From positions 25,726 to 89,725 of the forward strand of contig JBBQWZ010000026.1 of assembly GCA_038210135.1 (NCBI GenBank): DNA of 64,000 nt, written 5' to 3'. Made by a program: the position numbers and the translations under genes. The first letter of the stretch is position 1, and every line of letters starts with the position of its first letter. Shown here in pieces: positions 9,219 through 19,023 of the stretch. The stretch comes from JBBQWZ01 sp038210135. Lineage in GTDB: Bacteria > Acidobacteriota > Terriglobia > Bryobacterales > Bryobacteraceae. Below the pieces are notes generated by a model. That model worked only from the letters and a program-made list of their open reading frames with translations, was not told where the DNA came from and did not search any database.

Positions 9219-9811
9219 GGATGTAATTCGCCTTCCGGATACTGCTGCCTAATGGCCTTGAGCGTTTTTACCTGCTCGCTTTGCGATAGCTTGTCCATCT
9301 TCGTGACGGCCACCATGTACGACCGCCCCTGCGATTCAAGCCAACTCTTCAGTTCTACATCCTTGTCCATCCAGCCACGCCGCGCATCCAACAGCAGCAG
9401 GCAAAGCTTCAGCGACTCGCGATCGAACAGATACCGTTCGATCAGCCGCCGCCACTCTTCCTGCATGCCCTTGGGAACTTGTGCGAAGCCATAGCCAGGG
9501 AGATCGGCAAACCGGAAAAATTCGCCGATCTGATAGAAATTAATCAACTGCGTGCGGCCCGGCGTGGAACTGGTAAACGCCAAACCCTGCCGCTTCTGAG
9601 CACTCGGTTTCCCGGCGCTGCTGCCGTCCGCCGACGTCTTTGACGCGCCGATCGTACGGCCACTGGACTCCCGCTCCCCGGTTTTCACCAAGGCGTTGAG
9701 CAGGCTTGATTTGCCAACGTTACTGCGGCCCAGGAAGGCTGCCTCTGGCAGTCCGTTCTCAGGCGGAAACTGTTCGGGCCGCGAAGCACTGATTATAAAC
9801 CGCGTGAACAC
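9149..9811 (-). CDS. engB: Ribosome-biogenesis GTPase EngB/YsxC/YihA
   Basis: 220 residues, in the usual range of about 200. It has all GTPase motifs: G1 GRSNVGKSS, G2 in TSSTPGRTQ, G3 DLPGYG, G4 TKMD and G5 SATTG. The protein helps assemble the large ribosomal subunit. Between G1 and G2 there is an extra Ser/Gly/Lys-rich stretch of about 25 residues (ERESSGRTIGASKTSADGSS) that most family members lack and that would extend switch I. The gene lies 58 bases downstream of lon and its 3' end overlaps rho. The lon-engB neighbourhood is common in bacteria. Function is confident from the motifs; the meaning of the insert is unknown. Confidence 0.93.
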   Translation of the reverse strand: MFTRFIISASRPEQFPPENGLPEAAFLGRSNVGKSSLLNALVKTGERESSGRTIGASKTSADGSSAGKPSAQKRQGLAFTSSTPGRTQLINFYQIGEFFRFADLPGYGFAQVPKGMQEEWRRLIERYLFDRESLKLCLLLLDARRGWMDKDVELKSWLESQGRSYMVAVTKMDKLSQSEQVKTLKAIRQQYPEGELHPCSATTGRGVRELWQAIWKIKIQ

Positions 9812-9869
9812 GGCAAGTCCTTCGCGCTCATCATTTCAAGTCCCCCCAGGCGCGCCCGACCGGGCAGGC

Positions 9870-12293
9870 TCAGTGGGTGACCTTTTCTTCGCGGGAGCGG
9901 GCTACGATCTCCGCCGCCGACATCGACGTATGCACTGGAGCCGCATCCAACTCCCGTGCCAGCGCGATCTTTAGCACTTCGTCCATCGAAGATACGAAGT
10001 GAAGCTTCATTTGGCTGCGGATATTCTCGGGAATATCCGGCAGATCCTTTTCGTTCTCCCGTGGCAATACCAACTCGAAGATGCCATGCCGGTGCGCGGC
10101 TAGCATTTTTTCCTTGAGGCCGCCGATCGGCAGAACCTTGCCCCGGACCGTGATTTCGCCGGTCATCGCGATATCCCCGCGAACCGGAATGTTGGTCAGC
10201 GTGCTGATGATGCTGGTCGCCAGCGTAATTCCCGCGGATGGCCCGTCCTTCGGAATCGCGCCCTCCGGCACGTGCACGTGAATGTCGAGATGGCGGTAGA
10301 AATCGCGCGGAAGATTCAGCGACGCCGCCCGGCTGCGCACATAACTCATCGCCGCATGCGCCGATTCCTGCATCACGTCGCCCAGCTTGCCGGTGGTGGT
10401 CAGCTTGCCGCGGCCTTCCATGATGGTGGCTTCCGTCGTCAGAATCTGGCCGCCGACTTCGGTCCACGCCAAGCCGACCGTTGCGCCGACTTCGTTGGTC
10501 TTTTCGGCCATCAGATCGCGGAACTTCATCGGGCCGAGGAATTCAACCACTTTGGCGGCGTTGACCACGACGCGGTCGAACTTGTCGCCCTTTTTCGCCG
10601 TTTGCGCACGAACCACGGCGCGGGTGACTTTGCGGCACACGTTTCCGACTTCGCGTTCGAGATTGCGGACGCCAGCTTCGCGCGTGTAGCCCTGGATCAG
10701 GGTCTGCAGACCTTCGTCTGAAAACTCGACTTCGGCCGCCGTCAGCCCGGTCTCCTTCATCTGCTTCCGAACCAGGAATTTTTTGGCGATTTCGAGCTTT
10801 TCAAGTTCCGTGTAACCCGACAACCGGATCACTTCCATGCGATCCTGCAAGGCCGGCGGAATCGTGTGCAGCACGTTTGCCGTCGCGATGAAGAACACCT
10901 GGCTCAAATCGTATTCGACGTCGAGATAATGATCCTGGAACATAAAATTCTGCTCCGGATCGAGAACTTCGAGTAGCGCCGCCGACGGGTCGCCGCGGAA
11001 ATCGGTGGACATCTTGTCGATTTCATCCAGCATGAACACCGGATTGCGGGTGCCGGCCTTCTTCATCATTTGAAGAACCTGACCCGGAAGTGCTCCGATG
11101 TAGGTGCGGCGATGGCCACGGATTTCGGCTTCATCCCGCACGCCGCCGAGCGATAAGCGAACGAACTTGCGGCCAGTCGCTTTCGCGATCGACATGCCGA
11201 GCGACGTCTTGCCGACTCCGGGAGGTCCGACGAAGCACAGGATCGAGCCGCGCGGATTTTGTACCAGGCGGCGGACCGCCAGGAATTCGAGAATGCGCTC
11301 TTTGATCTTCTCGAGGCCGTAGTGATCGGATTCGAGGACTTCCTGCGCGTATTTGAGGTCGCGGATTTCCTTGGATTTCTTCTTCCACGGCACCGCGAGC
11401 AGCCAGTCGAGATAATTGCGCGAGACCGTCGATTCGGCCGACATCGGCGGCATCTGTTCCAGACGGCGGAGTTCGGCGAAGGCCTTCTCTTCCGCGTCCT
11501 TGCTCATGCCGGCGGCTTCGATCTTTTTCTTGAGCTCGTCGAACTCGCTCTTCTCGCCCCGACCCAGTTCCTTCTGGATGGCCTTGATCTTTTCGTTGAG
11601 GTAGTACTCTTTTTGCGCCTTTTCCATCTGGCGCTTCACGCGGCCCTGGATGGTACGGTCCACGTTGAGCTTCTCGATTTCGATATCGAGCATCTCGGCG
11701 ACGCGCGTCAGGCGATCGATCGGATCGAAGATTTCGAGCAGTTCCTGCTTCTCCTCGACAGCCAATTGAAGATTGGCGCCCACCGTGTCGGCCAGCTTTG
11801 AGGGATCGTCCACGCGGATCGCGGCGACCATCGTCTCGTAGTTCAGATTCTGGCTCAGCTTGACGTATTGCTCAAATAGGGTAGTCACGCGGCCGGTCAA
11901 CGCTTCGAGCTGCGGACCCTGTTCCACACGGTACGGGAACGTCTTGATGACGGCCCGGAAGTAGCCTTCGTCTTCAGAAACCGAGACGACTTTGCCGCGC
12001 TCGACGCCCTCGACCAGCACTTTAATATTGCCATCGGTCTGCTTCAGACTCTGGACGATATTTGCGATGGTGCCCACGGCGAAGATTTCGTCGGGGCGCG
12101 GTTCATCGACCTGCGCGTCGTGCTGGGTGGCGAGGAAGATTTTCTTATCCCCGGCCAGCGCTTCTTCAAGAGCCCGGACGCTCGATTCCCGGCCGACGAC
12201 GAAGGGCGTCATCATGTGCGGGAAGATCACAACATCCCGGATCGGCATCATCGGGATGCGCCTGGTATCCGACTTTTCTTTGGAGCTAAGCAT
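9870..12293 (-). CDS. lon: ATP-dependent protease Lon
   Basis: 807 residues, full length for Lon. The N-terminal substrate-binding domain spans about residues 12-210, followed by a coiled coil. The AAA+ module has Walker A GPPGVGKT at 356 and Walker B MLDEIDK near 421. The C-terminal peptidase has the catalytic Ser at about 686 in PKDGPSAG and the Lys at about 729 in GGLKEK, 43 residues apart as in the E. coli enzyme. Lon is a cytoplasmic hexamer that degrades misfolded and regulatory proteins. It lies 100 bases downstream of clpX on the same strand, and engB follows. Nothing in the active sites is unusual. Confidence 0.96.
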   Translation of the reverse strand: MLSSKEKSDTRRIPMMPIRDVVIFPHMMTPFVVGRESSVRALEEALAGDKKIFLATQHDAQVDEPRPDEIFAVGTIANIVQSLKQTDGNIKVLVEGVERGKVVSVSEDEGYFRAVIKTFPYRVEQGPQLEALTGRVTTLFEQYVKLSQNLNYETMVAAIRVDDPSKLADTVGANLQLAVEEKQELLEIFDPIDRLTRVAEMLDIEIEKLNVDRTIQGRVKRQMEKAQKEYYLNEKIKAIQKELGRGEKSEFDELKKKIEAAGMSKDAEEKAFAELRRLEQMPPMSAESTVSRNYLDWLLAVPWKKKSKEIRDLKYAQEVLESDHYGLEKIKERILEFLAVRRLVQNPRGSILCFVGPPGVGKTSLGMSIAKATGRKFVRLSLGGVRDEAEIRGHRRTYIGALPGQVLQMMKKAGTRNPVFMLDEIDKMSTDFRGDPSAALLEVLDPEQNFMFQDHYLDVEYDLSQVFFIATANVLHTIPPALQDRMEVIRLSGYTELEKLEIAKKFLVRKQMKETGLTAAEVEFSDEGLQTLIQGYTREAGVRNLEREVGNVCRKVTRAVVRAQTAKKGDKFDRVVVNAAKVVEFLGPMKFRDLMAEKTNEVGATVGLAWTEVGGQILTTEATIMEGRGKLTTTGKLGDVMQESAHAAMSYVRSRAASLNLPRDFYRHLDIHVHVPEGAIPKDGPSAGITLATSIISTLTNIPVRGDIAMTGEITVRGKVLPIGGLKEKMLAAHRHGIFELVLPRENEKDLPDIPENIRSQMKLHFVSSMDEVLKIALARELDAAPVHTSMSAAEIVARSREEKVTH

Positions 12294-12393
12294 TTGGGAG
12301 AACTATTGGGATTTGGACTTCAAGGAACGCCGGAACGCCGCGCCGGCTGCGGGCTGACAAGGGAGGCTTCTTTTTTATGGAAGCCGGCGGAAC

Positions 12394-13671
12394 TTAGCCG
12401 GCCTTCTCGAGAAGCGCCATGTTGATTTTTTGCGTCATCACCATTTCCTTCGTCACCAGGAATTCCCGGACCTTTTTGTACGAAGGGAGGTAATACATCA
12501 GATCCAGCATCATGTCTTCAAGGATCATGCGCAGACCGCGCGCCCCGACCTTGCGCTCCATGGCAAGAGCCGCAATCGCATCCAGCGCGTCATCGCTGAA
12601 CTTCAGTCTAACATTCTCGAACTCGAACAATTTCTGATACTGACGGATGATCGAATTCTTCGGCTTGGTCAAAATCTGAACCAAAGCGTCTTTTTCGAGA
12701 TCCTCGAGTACCGCCACTACCGGCAGACGGCCGATAAATTCCGGTATGAAACCACTCTTGATCAGATCGACAGGCTGGATCTGCGCCAATAGACTGATAT
12801 CGCGACGGCCTGAGGCGCCGACCCGGCGAACATCCGGGCGGTCCTCTTCGGGCGGCACGAAACCCATCGTCTTGGTTCCCACCCGGCGGGCTACGGTCTT
12901 CTCAAGACCGACAAACGCGCCACCGCAGATAAACAGGATATTGGTGGTGTCGACCGGCGTGAATTCCTGGTGCGGATGCTTGCGGCCGCCCTGCGGCGGA
13001 ACATTCGCCACCGTGCCTTCGAGAATTTTCAGAAGCGCCTGCTGCACGCCTTCGCCTGAAACGTCGCGCGTAATCGATGGATTCTCGTCCTTGCGGCCGA
13101 TCTTGTCGATTTCATCGATATAGATGATGCCCGTCTGGCAGCGCTGTACGTCCCAATCGGCATTCTGCAAAAGCCGCAGAATGATGTTCTCGACGTCTTC
13201 GCCCACGTAGCCGGCTTCGGTCAACGTGGTCGCATCCACGATCGCAAACGGGACGTCGAGGATTCGGGCCAAAGTCTGCGCGAGCAGAGTCTTGCCCGTT
13301 CCGGTCGGACCAATCAGCAAGATGTTGGACTTCGAAAGCTCGACGCCTTCCGGAGTCTTCTGCTTGTTCATCTGAATCCGCTTGTAGTGGTTATAGACCG
13401 CGACGGCAAGCTTCTTCTTGGTTGCATCCTGACCAATCACGTACTGGTCCAGGTATTCCTTCAACTCCAACGGCTTGGGTAGCTTATGGGGCGTTCCGTA
13501 GGTATTCTCGTGGCGATCGTCCTCGAGAATCGAGTTGCAAACGGCGATGCACTCATCACAAATGTAGGCGCGCGGATAGTCGCTGGGCGAAGAAATGAGC
13601 TTGCCCACGACGTCCTGGCTCTTGTGACAAAAAGAGCAGCGCAGAACTTCTTCGGAACCGGAACGCTTCAC
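12394..13671 (-). CDS. clpX: ClpX, ATPase subunit of the ClpXP protease
   Basis: 425 residues from a GTG at 13671 with GAGG seven bases upstream. An N-terminal zinc-binding domain has Cys at about 12, 15, 38 and 41 (CSFC...CDEC). The AAA+ domain has Walker A GPTGTGKT and Walker B IIYIDEIDK, a RYG/GAR-type sensor region (GARGLRMILEDMMLDLMYYL), and the IGF-type ClpP-docking position appears as SGFIPEFIGRLP. ClpX unfolds substrates and feeds them to ClpP. No clpP gene is adjacent: upstream lies a toxin-antitoxin pair and then tig, so ClpP must be coded elsewhere. A sigma-70-like promoter lies about 75 bases upstream. Confidence 0.95.
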   Translation of the reverse strand: MKRSGSEEVLRCSFCHKSQDVVGKLISSPSDYPRAYICDECIAVCNSILEDDRHENTYGTPHKLPKPLELKEYLDQYVIGQDATKKKLAVAVYNHYKRIQMNKQKTPEGVELSKSNILLIGPTGTGKTLLAQTLARILDVPFAIVDATTLTEAGYVGEDVENIILRLLQNADWDVQRCQTGIIYIDEIDKIGRKDENPSITRDVSGEGVQQALLKILEGTVANVPPQGGRKHPHQEFTPVDTTNILFICGGAFVGLEKTVARRVGTKTMGFVPPEEDRPDVRRVGASGRRDISLLAQIQPVDLIKSGFIPEFIGRLPVVAVLEDLEKDALVQILTKPKNSIIRQYQKLFEFENVRLKFSDDALDAIAALAMERKVGARGLRMILEDMMLDLMYYLPSYKKVREFLVTKEMVMTQKINMALLEKAG

Positions 13672-13749
13672 GCGCTGACCTCGTGGAGGGATGAAAGACG
13701 GAACATGCGGGTATTCTGCATGCGGATATTTTGGGTGCTAACGAAACCT

Positions 13750-13777
13750 AGTATAGCAGTTTCGTGACTTTTGGCAT
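13750..13777 (-). promoter_or_regulatory. Candidate sigma-70 promoter of clpX
   Basis: On the minus strand ATGCCA (13777-13772) and TATACT (13755-13750) are separated by 16 bases; the -10 matches the consensus at five of six positions and the -35 at four. Transcription would start near 13743, about 70 bases before the clpX GTG. A short palindrome with stem TCCCTC/GAGGGA (13779-13799) sits just upstream, between the toxin gene and the promoter. Confidence 0.55.
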
Positions 13778-13805
13778 CTCCCTCTCGCCGGGTGAGGGAA
13801 GAAGG

Positions 13806-14189
13806 CTACCAGACCACCGGGACTGCGTACCTCGAAAAAATCGCGTCGGAGCTAACCAGCGGGGCGTCTTCGGCGACGCTCTGCGCGATGAGCATTCGGT
13901 CAAAAGGATCCCCGTGGTGCGGGGGCAACTGCGCTACGGCGCATACGTGGTCGAGAGCGATCGGCAATATTTCGGCGTGAAGCGCTTCGAGGATCTCGGG
14001 AAAAGCCTGTTCAGCGGGAGCACCCAGATGGAGTTTCCCGAGATTGGTTTTGATCACGATTTCCCAAAACGAAGCGATGCTGATCAGCAGCGTGTTATCG
14101 CCCTCGATCAAATTGTGCGCCGTGGGAGATAGCTTCTCCGGAGCCTGCACCGCCCACAAAATCGCGTGCGTGTCGAGCAGGACTCTCAC
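13806..14189 (-). CDS. PIN-domain (VapC-like) ribonuclease toxin
   Basis: 127 residues, typical for a single PIN domain. The acidic residues expected for Mg-dependent RNase activity are present: Asp in MRVLLDTHAILWAV, Glu in SIASFWEIVIKTNLGKL, Asp in GDPFDRMLIAQS and Asp in LVSSDAIFSRY. It belongs to the group with the DTHAILW start. Its ATG overlaps the last four bases of the antitoxin gene upstream, so the pair is translationally coupled. VapC-type toxins usually cleave tRNA or rRNA and are held inactive by their partner. The cognate target cannot be told from sequence. Confidence 0.9.
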   Translation of the reverse strand: MRVLLDTHAILWAVQAPEKLSPTAHNLIEGDNTLLISIASFWEIVIKTNLGKLHLGAPAEQAFPEILEALHAEILPIALDHVCAVAQLPPHHGDPFDRMLIAQSVAEDAPLVSSDAIFSRYAVPVVW

Positions 14190-14488
14190 TCCCGCGGATT
14201 TCCGGAGGTTGGGTCGTCGCCACCCTCGAAGGCCTTGGCGATCTGTTCGTCCGTTGCAGGCGAGAAGGCGTCATCGGATATCCAGACCCGGCTCCGCATC
14301 GTACCCAACTTCCGCGGCGGCGCCGGCGGTGGAACATACCCGGACAGCTTCGCGATCGGTCGGCCCGAACGAGCGATGATCACTTCTTCGCCTTTCTCGA
14401 CCAATTCAAGCAATGCCGACAAATGCGTTTTTGCTTCGTGGACGTTTACGAATGGCTTCCTTGCGCGAACTGTAGCAGACACCGCCAT
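14186..14488 (-). CDS. Phd/YefM-type antitoxin
   Basis: 100 residues. The central part has the Phd/YefM signature: VNVHEAKTHLSALLELVEKG followed by EEVIIARSGRPIAKL. This fold binds DNA through its N-terminal half and the toxin through its C-terminal half, which here is proline-rich and then acidic (DDAFSPATDEQIAKAFEG). It precedes and overlaps the PIN toxin, the standard order. An interrupted palindrome at 14524-14552, 36 bases upstream of the start, is a likely autoregulatory operator. The family is clear from sequence; pairing with the PIN toxin follows from the overlap. Confidence 0.88.
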   Translation of the reverse strand: MAVSATVRARKPFVNVHEAKTHLSALLELVEKGEEVIIARSGRPIAKLSGYVPPPAPPRKLGTMRSRVWISDDAFSPATDEQIAKAFEGGDDPTSGNPRE

Positions 14489-14523
14489 GCCTCAAGGCTA
14501 ACGCAATCCGTAGTTTATTGCAA

Positions 14524-14552
14524 GACTAAGTTTAGCTTGACTTAGCTTAGTC
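14524..14552. promoter_or_regulatory. Candidate operator of the toxin-antitoxin pair
   Basis: GACTAAG at 14524 and its exact inverse CTTAGTC at 14546 flank a core that repeats the TTAGCTT motif. The site lies upstream of the antitoxin start in an otherwise AT-richer spacer, where Phd-family antitoxins bind to repress their own operon. Function is inferred from position and symmetry. Confidence 0.5.
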
Positions 14553-14607
14553 CGACTGAACTAAGAATCCTGGAGAAGTGGCTTCGTTTGGCAAATAACT
14601 GAAAAGG

Positions 14608-15870
14608 CTACTCTGCGCTCTTACGCGAGCGCTCGAAAAGGAATGCCAACGTCTTTTCCGTCCGGATGGAATTGGCAATGCGCCCCAAAGTGCCGTCCTT
14701 CTGGAGCTTGGCCCTGGTCACGGCAACGGCTTCCCGCTGCTGCTTCGCGAACCGCTGGACCTCTTTGTCCACTTCGTCCTGAGTCGCATCCAGACTCTCC
14801 GCCGTTGCGACCTTGTCCAGTAGCAGCGACGCCTTTACGTCCTTCAAAGCTTGATCCTTCTGCGTCTCGCGGACCTTTTCCCAATCGAGCTTGATGGACT
14901 TCGGATCGATCCCCTCAGCTGCTAGCGCGCGGAGCCGGCGCTCGACGTTCATCTCGATCTGGCGATCGACGTACACTTCGGGAACCGCAAAGTCGTGCGC
15001 CTCGACCAGCTGATCGATCAGCTTGGTCTTGGCCGTCTGTTGCGCCTCGAATTCCCGCTCGCGCTGAATGCTCGAGCGGATTGACGCCTTCAATTCGTCG
15101 AGCGTCTGGTAATCGCCCAGGTCCTTGGCGAACTCGTCGTTCACTTCAGGAAGCTCTTTTTGCCGGACCGCCTTCACGGTGGCGCGGAACTTGACGGTCT
15201 TGCCGGCCAGCGTATCGCGGTCGTAATCCTCCGGATAGGTGATGTCGAATTCCCGCTCGTCTTCGGGCGACAGACCTTTCAAATGCTCACTGAAACCGGC
15301 CAGCGTATTCTCATCGCCGATCTTGAGCATCAGCTCGTCCTGCTGGATTGGCGGCTCCGCGCCGGCCAGGCTTTCGAGCGACACCATCGCGTAATCGCCA
15401 TCCACAAGCGGTCGCGGATCGACGTTGACGTACTCCGCCTTCTGCTCGCGAACCTTCTCGATGCGTTCGTCCACATCCGCATCGGACACCGCGGGCTCGT
15501 TGTAAACCACCGGCAGATCCCGATAGGTGCCGAGCTGGAACTCCGGCTCGACTTCGAATTCGGCTTTGAATTTCAGCGGCTCGCCGTCATGAAAATGAAT
15601 GTCGCTGTACTTGGCCTGGCTGACGATCTTCAATCCGTCGGCTTCGAGCGCCTTGCGGAACGCCTTCGGAACCAACGCCTCGACTACATCCTGCCGGATC
15701 TCGGAAGCGAATCGCGTCTTAACCAGCGACGCCGGAGCCTTACCGGGACGGAACCCAGGCAGGCGAACCTTCTTCGTCACTTCAACGAGCGCGCGCTCCG
15801 TCTCGGCTTGCACGTCGGCGAGCGGAACGGTGACTTCAATACTGTGGCGACAACCTTCAATCAATGCCAT
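14608..15870 (-). CDS. tig: Trigger factor, ribosome-associated chaperone
   Basis: 420 residues, normal length. The N-terminal ribosome-binding domain has the signature PGFRPGKAP near residue 40. The FKBP-like peptidyl-prolyl isomerase domain lies at about 150-240 (DGDYAMVSLESLAG, EREFDITYPEDY). A long helical C-terminal substrate cradle follows (EVNDEFAKDLGDYQTLDELK onward). It shields nascent chains at the ribosome exit. In many bacteria tig is followed by clpP and clpX; here the toxin-antitoxin pair comes next and clpP is absent. No unusual residues stand out. The spacing before the ATG at 15870 shows only a weak ribosome-binding site. Confidence 0.95.
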   Translation of the reverse strand: MALIEGCRHSIEVTVPLADVQAETERALVEVTKKVRLPGFRPGKAPASLVKTRFASEIRQDVVEALVPKAFRKALEADGLKIVSQAKYSDIHFHDGEPLKFKAEFEVEPEFQLGTYRDLPVVYNEPAVSDADVDERIEKVREQKAEYVNVDPRPLVDGDYAMVSLESLAGAEPPIQQDELMLKIGDENTLAGFSEHLKGLSPEDEREFDITYPEDYDRDTLAGKTVKFRATVKAVRQKELPEVNDEFAKDLGDYQTLDELKASIRSSIQREREFEAQQTAKTKLIDQLVEAHDFAVPEVYVDRQIEMNVERRLRALAAEGIDPKSIKLDWEKVRETQKDQALKDVKASLLLDKVATAESLDATQDEVDKEVQRFAKQQREAVAVTRAKLQKDGTLGRIANSIRTEKTLAFLFERSRKSAE

Positions 15871-16011
15871 TATGTGTCCGATTCGAGCTTGGAAAACCTT
15901 TGTGGCGCCGCGGAATCCGCGCCGCCGATCACTTTATGCGGATCGCGCCAGCAAAGCCACCCGGCGAGGGCGAACCGCTGGCGCGTTCCCAAACCAACCT
16001 TCGGCCAAAGC

Positions 16012-17181
<1,170 letters not shown>

Positions 17182-17325
17182 GTCTTTACAACTCCTCCCA
17201 AAATCGGGGTTTTGCCAGCCTTGCAGAGTACAAGGCGAGCTTTGGTTCTCGCGGAGGGGAAACCAAAACTGTTAGTGTATCGCAAGCGGCGGCCGGTTCG
17301 CACACACCGGTCGGTGGAGAATACG

Positions 17326-18771
17326 ATGCGGACAGCCCGCCTTTCGATTGGAGACGCTTTGCGGATAATACTTGGAAGCCTGACCATCGCCCTGTCCCTT
17401 TTCGCGGGCACAGTGGCCGAAGATGCGGAAGTGAAGGGAGCTGAGCGCCTCTTCGCCAGTTGGATTCGCGGCCAGATCGCCTATCGCGGACTTCCTGGAA
17501 TCGCCGTCGGCGTGGTCCACGATCAGGAACTGGTCTGGGCCCAGGGTTTCGGATTCGCCGACCTCGACGCGAAGATACTCGTCTCGGCATCCACCAAGTT
17601 CAGGATGGCGTCGCATAGCAAATTATTTACGGCCACGGCCGTCATGCAGCTGCGCGACGCCGGAAAACTTCGCCTCGACGACCCGGTTTCGAAATATCTG
17701 CCGTGGTTCCAGATCAAGCCCGCGGAGGCCGACGACCCGCCCATCACCATCGAAGAACTCCTGACGCACAACGCCGGACTCCCTCGCGAAGCCGGACCAC
17801 ACTGGTCCGATCATCAATTTCCAAACGCGGAAGAAGTCCGCAAATTCGTCGCCGGCCACGTTGCGCCGTATCCGCCGGAAGTCCGTTGGAAATATTCGAA
17901 CCTCGGCTTCACCATCGCCGGCATGATCGTTGAAGCGGTTTCGGGCGAGAAATTCGCGGATTATGTCCAGGCTCACATCTTCACGCCGTTAGGCATGAAG
18001 GATTCCAGCATCGACCGCGAGGTGCCCGGCCTTGCCATTGGATATGGAAGGCGAATGCCGGACGGCAGTCGGCAGAAGCTCGAATTCATCGACGCGAAAG
18101 CGATGGCTCCCGCAACCGGCGTCACTTCGACCGTCGAAGACATGGCAAAGTTTGTGTCCCTTCAGTTCCGCAAAGGACGTCCGGGCGGCGCGCAGATTCT
18201 GAGCACTGGAGCTCTTCGCGAAATGCACCGCGTCCGCGTTCTTGAGAACAATTGGCTGCGCGGAAACGCCATCGGCTTCGCCGTACAGCGCGACAAGGAT
18301 CGCCTCTACGTGGGCCACGGCGGGTCGTACCCGGGATTCAAAACCCAAACCCTGATTCAGCTCGACGACCGCGTGGGCGTTATTGTGCTGACCAACGGGG
18401 ACGATTCCGCTCCCGCCGATCTCGCGATGCACCTGATGCAAACCGTCGGAGCCGCGGTCGCAAAAGCGGGCGCCGTCGCCCCGAAGTCATTACCCTGGAA
18501 CTCCGCCTGGAGCCGGTTTGCCGGACTCTATCGCAGCGCCGGCGGCGACACGCAAGTGGTCGAACTGAATCGCCGGCTGGTCCTGATCGATCCCTCCGGC
18601 GCCAATCCGGAAACGCAAACCCGCCTGATTCCGATCGGCGACGGTGTGTTCCGCTTCGAAGCCGTATCCGGCGGTTCGGCAGTCGGCGAAACCGTCCGCT
18701 TCACCGAGGAAAATGGCAAAGTCCTAAGGATGTACACCGGCGAGAGCTACACCACGCGCGTCAGCCCGTAG
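17326..18771 (+). CDS. Serine beta-lactamase-family hydrolase (class C/penicillin-binding-like), exported
   Basis: 481 residues from the ATG at 17326, chosen for its GGTGGAGA ribosome site; the same frame stays open far upstream over metK and tig but without coding support. A hydrophobic export segment (IILGSLTIALSLFAGTVA) leads into a beta-lactamase domain. Catalytic motifs are SHSK (Ser ~96, Lys ~99), YSN (Tyr ~190) and HGG near 331. A separate C-terminal beta domain of about 95 residues starts after SLPWNSAW, resembling domains that follow esterase-type members. Such proteins act as D-aminopeptidases, esterases or peptidoglycan enzymes more often than as true beta-lactamases. The substrate is not deducible. 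Confidence 0.87.
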   Translation: MRTARLSIGDALRIILGSLTIALSLFAGTVAEDAEVKGAERLFASWIRGQIAYRGLPGIAVGVVHDQELVWAQGFGFADLDAKILVSASTKFRMASHSKLFTATAVMQLRDAGKLRLDDPVSKYLPWFQIKPAEADDPPITIEELLTHNAGLPREAGPHWSDHQFPNAEEVRKFVAGHVAPYPPEVRWKYSNLGFTIAGMIVEAVSGEKFADYVQAHIFTPLGMKDSSIDREVPGLAIGYGRRMPDGSRQKLEFIDAKAMAPATGVTSTVEDMAKFVSLQFRKGRPGGAQILSTGALREMHRVRVLENNWLRGNAIGFAVQRDKDRLYVGHGGSYPGFKTQTLIQLDDRVGVIVLTNGDDSAPADLAMHLMQTVGAAVAKAGAVAPKSLPWNSAWSRFAGLYRSAGGDTQVVELNRRLVLIDPSGANPETQTRLIPIGDGVFRFEAVSGGSAVGETVRFTEENGKVLRMYTGESYTTRVSP

Positions 18772-18948
18772 CCTCATGCGGTTGTCGGCTCGCCTTAACG
18801 GGCTGGAAAATCTCACCAGCTTGGTCCGGAAACCGTCGTCCTCGCTCGTCGTGCAGCGTGGCAAAACACGTATAGGTCTTCCGTCAAAACCTTCGATCGG
18901 TACTTCCCGGCAGACTCGCAACTCTCCATAAAACGATCCCTAGATCAG

Positions 18949-18989
18949 TTAATAAGACGGAATTCGGCCGATTAATAGACCGGAAATTC
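18949..18989. repeat. Two near-identical direct repeats upstream of the PilZ gene
   Basis: TTAATAAGACGGAATTC (18949-18965) and TTAATAGACCGGAAATTC (18972-18989) are 23 bases apart, about two helical turns. A TATAAC box follows near 18998. The arrangement suggests two binding sites for a regulator just upstream of a promoter; no regulator is identified. Confidence 0.4.
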
Positions 18990-19023
18990 TGTCGTACTAT
19001 AACGCTTCCCAATCGCCGGGCCG

